Shown: piece by piece, positions 34,312 to 40,088 of the stretch
Numbering within the stretch: position 1 is the first letter of the stretch
How the letters are laid out: every line of letters starts with the position of its first letter
Source: Phycisphaerales bacterium
GTDB taxonomy: Bacteria > Planctomycetota > Phycisphaerae > Tepidisphaerales > Tepidisphaeraceae
Assembly: GCA_020847545.1 (NCBI GenBank)
Contig: JADLBV010000139.1
Span: 1-40,088 of the forward strand
Direction of reading: 5' to 3'
DNA: 40,088 nt
Made by a program: the position numbers and the translations under genes
The notes under the pieces: generated by a model
What the model was told of the DNA's origin: nothing
The model's input: the letters and a program-made list of their open reading frames with translations, nothing else
Databases searched by the model: none

Positions 34312-34866
34312 TCAGGATGACTGCGAACCGCAACACGACCCACAGGCTCCACCTCGATTCCACGGCATTTTGGCCAGAATCATCCCCATGCCGCACCAGT
34401 CGGTCAGTCCCGCGAAGATCAACCCCGCGCCGACGAATGCGGACAACCCCGCAAATGCGGGATGGATCAGCCAAGCCAAACCCAGGCCGATCAAAACCAG
34501 CAAACCCGCGCCAATGCGGACCTGGCGTTCCAATGAAATCACCTTGGACTGCCCGCGAACCACCGGCAGGCCCGCCTGTTGCCACGCGGCCGTCCCCCCT
34601 TCGATGCAATACACCTCCCGACAGCCGGCCGACAGGAGTTTTTCACACCCCTTGGTGGCTCGCGCGCCCGATTGGCAGATCAACAGCAACCGTTCACCAT
34701 TCATCGAGGCCGCCTGTGGGTCCAACTGATCCAACGGAATCAAATCCGCGCCCTGGGCGTGAACATGTGCATATTCCGCCGGGGTGCGAACATCGATGAT
34801 TCGCACCGATTGGCCGGATTCCTTCATCCGTTGCGCTTCCTGGGGTGATATTTTTTGAACATTCAT
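34312..34866 (-). CDS. YgaP-like membrane rhodanese (rhodanese plus DUF2892)
   Basis: The 184-aa protein has an N-terminal rhodanese domain with the active-site loop CQSGARA (Cys 64), plus VRIIDVRTPAEYAHVHAQGA and EGGTAAWQQAGLPVV. A DUF2892-type pair of membrane helices follows, at about 118-136 and 139-156, then a Cys-rich tail GACGSCCG near 173-180. The layout matches E. coli YgaP, a membrane sulfurtransferase that carries persulfide sulfur. The tail cysteines are not a standard part of YgaP. The ATG at 34866 follows GGAGG by 7 bases; a second ATG three bases upstream is closer to it. It overlaps the stop of the AhpD-like gene, so the two form an operon, divergent from an ArsR-type regulator. 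Confidence 0.9.
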   Translation of the reverse strand: MNVQKISPQEAQRMKESGQSVRIIDVRTPAEYAHVHAQGADLIPLDQLDPQAASMNGERLLLICQSGARATKGCEKLLSAGCREVYCIEGGTAAWQQAGLPVVRGQSKVISLERQVRIGAGLLVLIGLGLAWLIHPAFAGLSAFVGAGLIFAGLTDWCGMGMILAKMPWNRGGACGSCCGSQSS

Positions 34867-35213
34867 CATTGTGCCTCCTCCAACGCATCCAACGCTTCCA
34901 CCACCTTGGGCAGATAAGTATAGGCCGGGCCACCCTGCATCATCACCGCCACCGAGGCGGCCTCCATTATCTGCTGGCGATTGGCGCCCGATTGCAGCGC
35001 CTTTTGCACATGGGCGTACATGCACCCATCACATCGCAAGGCGATCCCGATCCCCAGCGCGATCAATTCCTTCTCGCGCACACCCAGCGTTCCCTCCTTC
35101 ATGGTGGATTGGAACAAGGTTCCAAACCCACGCGCCGCCTCCGGAGCGGATGCCTTGGCATGGGACATCCGGGCCGCCCAGGTCTCATAAAATTGCTTTG
35201 CTTCGCTCGACAT
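34866..35213 (-). CDS. Carboxymuconolactone decarboxylase/AhpD-like protein
   Basis: The 115-aa protein has the AhpD-like signature ELIALGIGIALRCDGCMYAH with the redox CxxC pair (Cys 61 and 64) and the adjacent His 68, then VQKALQSGANRQQIMEAASVAVMMQGGPAYTY. Such proteins act as peroxidase partners or in thiol-dependent reactions as oligomers. The start is firm: AAGGAG lies 8 bases upstream of the ATG at 35213. The gene is first in a two-gene operon with the YgaP-like rhodanese and is divergent from the ArsR-type gene across 69 bases holding an operator-like palindrome. Confidence 0.9.
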   Translation of the reverse strand: MSSEAKQFYETWAARMSHAKASAPEAARGFGTLFQSTMKEGTLGVREKELIALGIGIALRCDGCMYAHVQKALQSGANRQQIMEAASVAVMMQGGPAYTYLPKVVEALDALEEAQ

Positions 35214-35253
35214 AAGACAATCTCCTTTCGTTGAGAATAATTTAATTGACCAC

Positions 35254-35273
35254 TGGTAATTACTATACTACCA
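35254..35273. promoter_or_regulatory. Operator-like inverted repeat between ahpD-like and arsR-like genes
   Basis: TGGTA-N10-TACCA is an inverted repeat 20 bases long in the 69-base gap between the divergent genes. It lies about 10 bases before the ArsR-type start codon and 41 bases before the AhpD-like start. The surrounding sequence is AT-rich, as in known ArsR operators. The ArsR-type protein is the natural candidate to bind it and repress both directions. Confidence 0.6.
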
Positions 35274-35282
35274 TATAGCGAT

Positions 35283-35636
35283 ATGTCACTAGAGAAATTT
35301 AATAAAATCAATCCACGATTGGGCGAGGCGCAGCTTCAGGCGGTTTCGGAACTGTTTTCGGTCTTGTCGGAACCGACCCGGCTGAAAATTTTGCAAACCC
35401 TGCACCAAGGCCCGGCCACGGTTGGCCAGATCATGGAAGCCACCGGGCTGAAACAGGCGAACGCCTCCAAACAGTTGGGCCTGCTGCATCAGGCGGGGGT
35501 GCTGGACCGGCAAAAGGAGGGCCTCACCACGCGCTATTCGATCCGGCTGCCGCTGGTGTTGGAATTGTGTGATCTGGTGTGTGCCAGTTTGCAAAAACAA
35601 GCCAAGGCGAAGGCAAGGGAACTGGGGGCAACTTGA
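35283..35636 (+). CDS. ArsR family HTH transcriptional regulator
   Basis: The 117-aa protein has the winged-helix core typical of ArsR: ELFSVLSEPTRLKILQTLHQGPATVGQIMEATGLKQANASKQLGLLHQAGVLDRQKEGLTTRYSI in outline (about residues 22-87). A C-terminal helix has two cysteines, Cys 96 and Cys 100, in LELCDLVCA. These are the only cysteines and could sense a metal, a peroxide or sulfur species. The known persulfide sensors BigR and SqrR keep their two cysteines farther apart, so the signal here is open. The gene is divergent from an AhpD-like and rhodanese pair that it probably controls. No clear ribosome binding site is seen. Confidence 0.9.
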   Translation: MSLEKFNKINPRLGEAQLQAVSELFSVLSEPTRLKILQTLHQGPATVGQIMEATGLKQANASKQLGLLHQAGVLDRQKEGLTTRYSIRLPLVLELCDLVCASLQKQAKAKARELGAT

Positions 35637-35646
35637 GGCCGCGGAT

Positions 35647-36132
35647 TCAGGGGGCGGGATTGTTGCGGTGTCGTCCCATGCGAGGACGGGTGTCATGGTT
35701 TGGCTCATGTGTCTGGGATTGGACTTGTGAACCTGTTGAATGGCCGGTTGCGGTTGTCTGTTGATTGGCGAATCGAACGAAGCCATAGCTTAAGCCGGTG
35801 ATGACCAGCAGCACGGCCACGCCAATCAAATTTCCGGCCAGGGGTTTGAGTTTGGGGGTGGCGCCTGATCCACGACGGAACAGCTTTGCGGTGGTGACAC
35901 AAGCCCATCGCCAATGCATGGCCAGATGCACAATCAGCACCAAGAGAAAGAATAGGACCAACCAATAATGCAGATCGCCCCAGTCGTGTCGTCCCCAGCC
36001 CCATAAAAGGCGCTGACGGCCGCTGCCGGGGGGTAAAACAAACCGCATCACCAGGCCCGTACCGAGCAGACCCAGCATCGCCAGCGCCAATGCCACATCC
36101 AGCAGGAAGTTGAGCGTATTGCGTTTGAGCAT
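35647..36132 (-). CDS. DUF4405-like cytochrome b-type membrane protein
   Basis: The 161-aa protein has an N-terminal membrane half with helices at about residues 9-30 (LLDVALALAMLGLLGTGLVM), 52-72 (DLHYWLVLFFLLVLIVHLAMH) and 98-120 (LIGVAVLLVITGLSYGF). Histidines in HDWGDLHYW and LVLIVHLAMHWRW could bind heme, as in the DUF4405 or cytochrome b561-like group, which often links to electron transfer. The last 40 residues, from ANQQTTATGH on, are polar and low in complexity (TGSQVQSQTHEPNHDTRPR). The gene converges on the ArsR-type gene with 10 bases between. Its electron partner is unknown. Confidence 0.7.
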   Translation of the reverse strand: MLKRNTLNFLLDVALALAMLGLLGTGLVMRFVLPPGSGRQRLLWGWGRHDWGDLHYWLVLFFLLVLIVHLAMHWRWACVTTAKLFRRGSGATPKLKPLAGNLIGVAVLLVITGLSYGFVRFANQQTTATGHSTGSQVQSQTHEPNHDTRPRMGRHRNNPAP

Positions 36133-36225
36133 TCGCCGTACCCTTGCCTTTCGACATTACAACGGACGGGCGGGCGAAATATTGTGTTTATCAGTTGAAA
36201 ATTGGTAGATTTGATTGAGTCTCAA

Positions 36226-37440
36226 TCATTTGACGGTGAGAGCGGAGACTTCGGGTCGGCCGTCGAAATAATCGGCGATTTGCTCGGTGGGGGGGATCGT
36301 TTGGAATGTCCTTTTATGGCTGGATTCGCGGGCGGCCAGGCAGAGGGCGACGCTGCGCAGGCCGTCGGTGAGGTTGGGATAGGCGGGGGCGGCGCCGCGG
36401 GTGACTTCGACGAAATTTTTCATCAGGGCCTTGTCGCCGCCGCCGTGTCCTTCGACGGCGTTGATTTCAAATTCCTCGACCTTGTCGGTGAAGTGTTCGA
36501 TGAGTCGAACTTTGAAGGTGTACCAGTCAAAATCAACGCTGCCGGCGTAGCCGGTGATGATGGCGCCGCGCCGACCGGCGGATCGGCGGGAGATAAAGTT
36601 CTGGGTGTAGCTGATGTGCAGGTCGTTTTCATAGCGGACAATGGCGGAGCCGGCGTCTTCGTTGCGGATGTCGCGGCTGAAGGCGCACCAGTGGTCGTCA
36701 TATCCCATGCCCCCGTCGTCGCCCCGTTTTTTGAGGTTTTGAGGGCTTTCCATGCAGGTTTCGGTGATGTCGCACTGGGAGCATTTGAGGTTGTGGGGTT
36801 TGTCGCCGCCGTAGATTTTCTGGGTGATCATGGCGGAGATCTGGGTGGGGCGGCTGTTGGCCAGAAGGGTCAGATAGTCAAAGTCGTGGGTGGCTTTCTG
36901 GAGCCACAGGCCACCATCCTGTTCGTAGTTGCGATACCAGGTTCCGAAATAGACGCCGCCGTAGGGGACATTGTTGATGGCTTGAATCTGGTTCACCGTG
37001 CCGATTCGGCCGGATCGGACCAATTCGATCGCCTTGAGGAACAGGGGTGTCACGCGAAGCGGAAATGAAACAACCACGCGGTCTTCGTGGCCGCGAAAGG
37101 CGCGGGCGAGGTCGGTCAACTGGCGATAGCTGATCGCCACGGGTTTTTCCAGAAAGATCGGCAAATTGACGGCGGCGGCCTGGATGGCCAGCGGGGTGTG
37201 CAGATGGCAGCGGGTGCCGATCATGATGGCATCGAATTCGCCCGAATCCTGGAGCAGTTGGTCGGCCGAGGCGTACAAACGGACGGATTCAGCGTTGGCC
37301 TTGAGGGTTTTGAGCTTTTCCCTGACATGGGCCTGATCCGGGTCGGCCACCGCCACCAGACGGGCCTCCGGGTTGACCAGTTGCAACTGTTCAAGCAGAC
37401 CTGAAATTCGCAAACCCAAACCGATGATTGCCACACGCAT
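36226..37440 (-). CDS. Gfo/Idh/MocA family NAD(P)-dependent oxidoreductase
   Basis: The 404-aa protein has an N-terminal Rossmann fold (VAIIGLGLRISGLLEQL), the family motif EKPVAIS near 98-104, and the likely catalytic KATHDFDYL near 182-190 (Lys, His and Asp). These enzymes oxidise or reduce sugars, cyclitols and related compounds. An insert with three cysteines, KCSQCDITETC (Cys 220, 223, 229), lies beyond the catalytic region; such motifs occur in some members and could bind metal. The start at 37440 follows AAGGAG by 10 bases. It is divergent from katG; no sugar transporter or kinase is adjacent. Confidence 0.88.
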   Translation of the reverse strand: MRVAIIGLGLRISGLLEQLQLVNPEARLVAVADPDQAHVREKLKTLKANAESVRLYASADQLLQDSGEFDAIMIGTRCHLHTPLAIQAAAVNLPIFLEKPVAISYRQLTDLARAFRGHEDRVVVSFPLRVTPLFLKAIELVRSGRIGTVNQIQAINNVPYGGVYFGTWYRNYEQDGGLWLQKATHDFDYLTLLANSRPTQISAMITQKIYGGDKPHNLKCSQCDITETCMESPQNLKKRGDDGGMGYDDHWCAFSRDIRNEDAGSAIVRYENDLHISYTQNFISRRSAGRRGAIITGYAGSVDFDWYTFKVRLIEHFTDKVEEFEINAVEGHGGGDKALMKNFVEVTRGAAPAYPNLTDGLRSVALCLAARESSHKRTFQTIPPTEQIADYFDGRPEVSALTVK

Positions 37441-37478
37441 TGTCCAGATACTCCTTAATTATCGCGGTCTATTCTAAT

Positions 37479-37506
37479 GCATTGGGGTTTGTTGATCCAT
37501 CAATGC
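37479..37506. promoter_or_regulatory. Nested inverted repeat between the MocA-type gene and katG
   Basis: GCATTG (37479-37484) pairs with CAATGC (37501-37506), and within it lies TTGAT-CC-ATCAA (37492-37503). It sits in the 154-base divergent gap, about 90 bases upstream of katG and 40 bases upstream of the oxidoreductase gene. It is a plausible regulator site, but it matches no known peroxide-response box. Confidence 0.35.
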
Positions 37507-37561
37507 GAATTCAATTCCCGCTCCAGATTTTGTATTGGACAGATTTGTATTTCAGGCTTAA

Positions 37562-39787
<2,226 letters not shown>

Positions 39788-39964
39788 GAAGCTGATACCG
39801 GGCTTCTCTACGAAGGGTGAGTGCGGCAGGGGAATTCATCTTCTGGCCGGGAATGATGACCTGGGCCTGTACGATTATCAAACAGGTTGTGTTATGGCTA
39901 CAGGTGCCGCAACCAGATACCCAAAGGTGATACGGATATTGGGTGTGATGCTTGTTGTTTTTTT

Positions 39965-39981
39965 AGAAACTATCTCAAAAC
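39965..39981. mobile_element. Possible left end of an IS5-like insertion sequence
   Basis: AGAAACTATCTCAAAAC lies about 50 bases upstream of the transposase start, after a run of seven T. Its form (purine-rich start, then CTCAAAAC) resembles IS5-family terminal repeats. The right end lies outside the window, so the inverted repeat cannot be checked. The sequence 39788-39964, between katG and this site, holds no convincing gene. Confidence 0.4.
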
Positions 39982-40029
39982 ACCATAAACAGCCGATAGC
40001 TATCCAAGGAACTCAAACAGGAGCCATGG

Positions 40030-40088
40030 ATGGCAAGACGCAAAAAGAGCTACGAACCACTGCCAACGATTTGGCAGGTCAATGACGA
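40030..40088 (+). CDS. Start of a transposase, IS5-like (truncated by the window edge)
   Basis: The ATG at 40030 follows AGGAG by 6 bases. The frame reads MARRKKSYEPLPTIWQVND, matching from memory the opening of planctomycete and cyanobacterial IS5-type transposases, which usually continue with a helix and a DPPKATGR-like segment. Only 19 codons are in the window; the catalytic DDE residues lie beyond. A different start, ATG at 40026, is in another frame and has no recognisable product. The identification rests on a short match. Confidence 0.65.
   Translation, partial: MARRKKSYEPLPTIWQVND

Overview
The window reads like a chromosomal piece of a Planctomycetota bacterium, most likely Phycisphaerae-like. 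This is inferred from the GC-rich codon use, the alternative complex III/caa3 oxidase operon, the divergent membrane pyrophosphatase and the style of the proteins; no database search was possible. It is mostly a respiratory and cofactor region with housekeeping genes between. No rRNA, tRNA or CRISPR array was seen.

Layout. 1-1.8 kb: ruvB converging on rsfS. 1.8-6.7 kb: a compact island of interlocked genes: a small membrane protein, the radical SAM enzyme AhbC (siroheme-dependent heme pathway), an NnrS-like membrane protein, a flavin-binding split-barrel protein and a second radical SAM/SPASM protein. Two divergent promoter regions and two convergent 3' overlaps tie the island together. 6.7-11.4 kb (minus strand): rpsU, then an ABC-2 type transporter (ATPase, permease) and an unrecognised 504-residue protein, the last three joined by 4-bp overlaps. 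11.5-12.8 kb: a hot-dog thioesterase and a stand-alone protein of four HNH-associated repeats. 12.8-13.4 kb: about 550 bp with no convincing gene.

13.4-26.2 kb: one tightly packed plus-strand operon, actA-actB-actC-actD-actE-actF, a small membrane protein, sco, coxB-coxA-coxC-coxD. It encodes alternative complex III (quinol to cytochrome c) and an A2-type caa3 oxidase with cytochrome c fused to CoxB, with Sco as copper chaperone. Quinol oxidation and oxygen reduction are thus encoded as one unit. AhbC upstream would supply heme for the same machinery.

26.2-31.4 kb: a uroporphyrinogen-decarboxylase-family protein with a hairpin ending at its start codon, a DUF2103-like protein overlapping a Sua5-type tRNA-modification enzyme, and a membrane pyrophosphatase closed by a good terminator. 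31.4-34.3 kb (minus strand): an FGGY kinase and a ceramidase-like protein; a hairpin repeat forms the kinase C terminus, and a related unit lies after ruvB. 34.3-36.1 kb: an ArsR-type regulator divergent from an AhpD-like protein and a YgaP-like rhodanese, then a DUF4405-like cytochrome b protein. 36.2-39.8 kb: a Gfo/Idh/MocA oxidoreductase divergent from katG. At the right edge an IS5-like transposase gene begins and is cut by the window.
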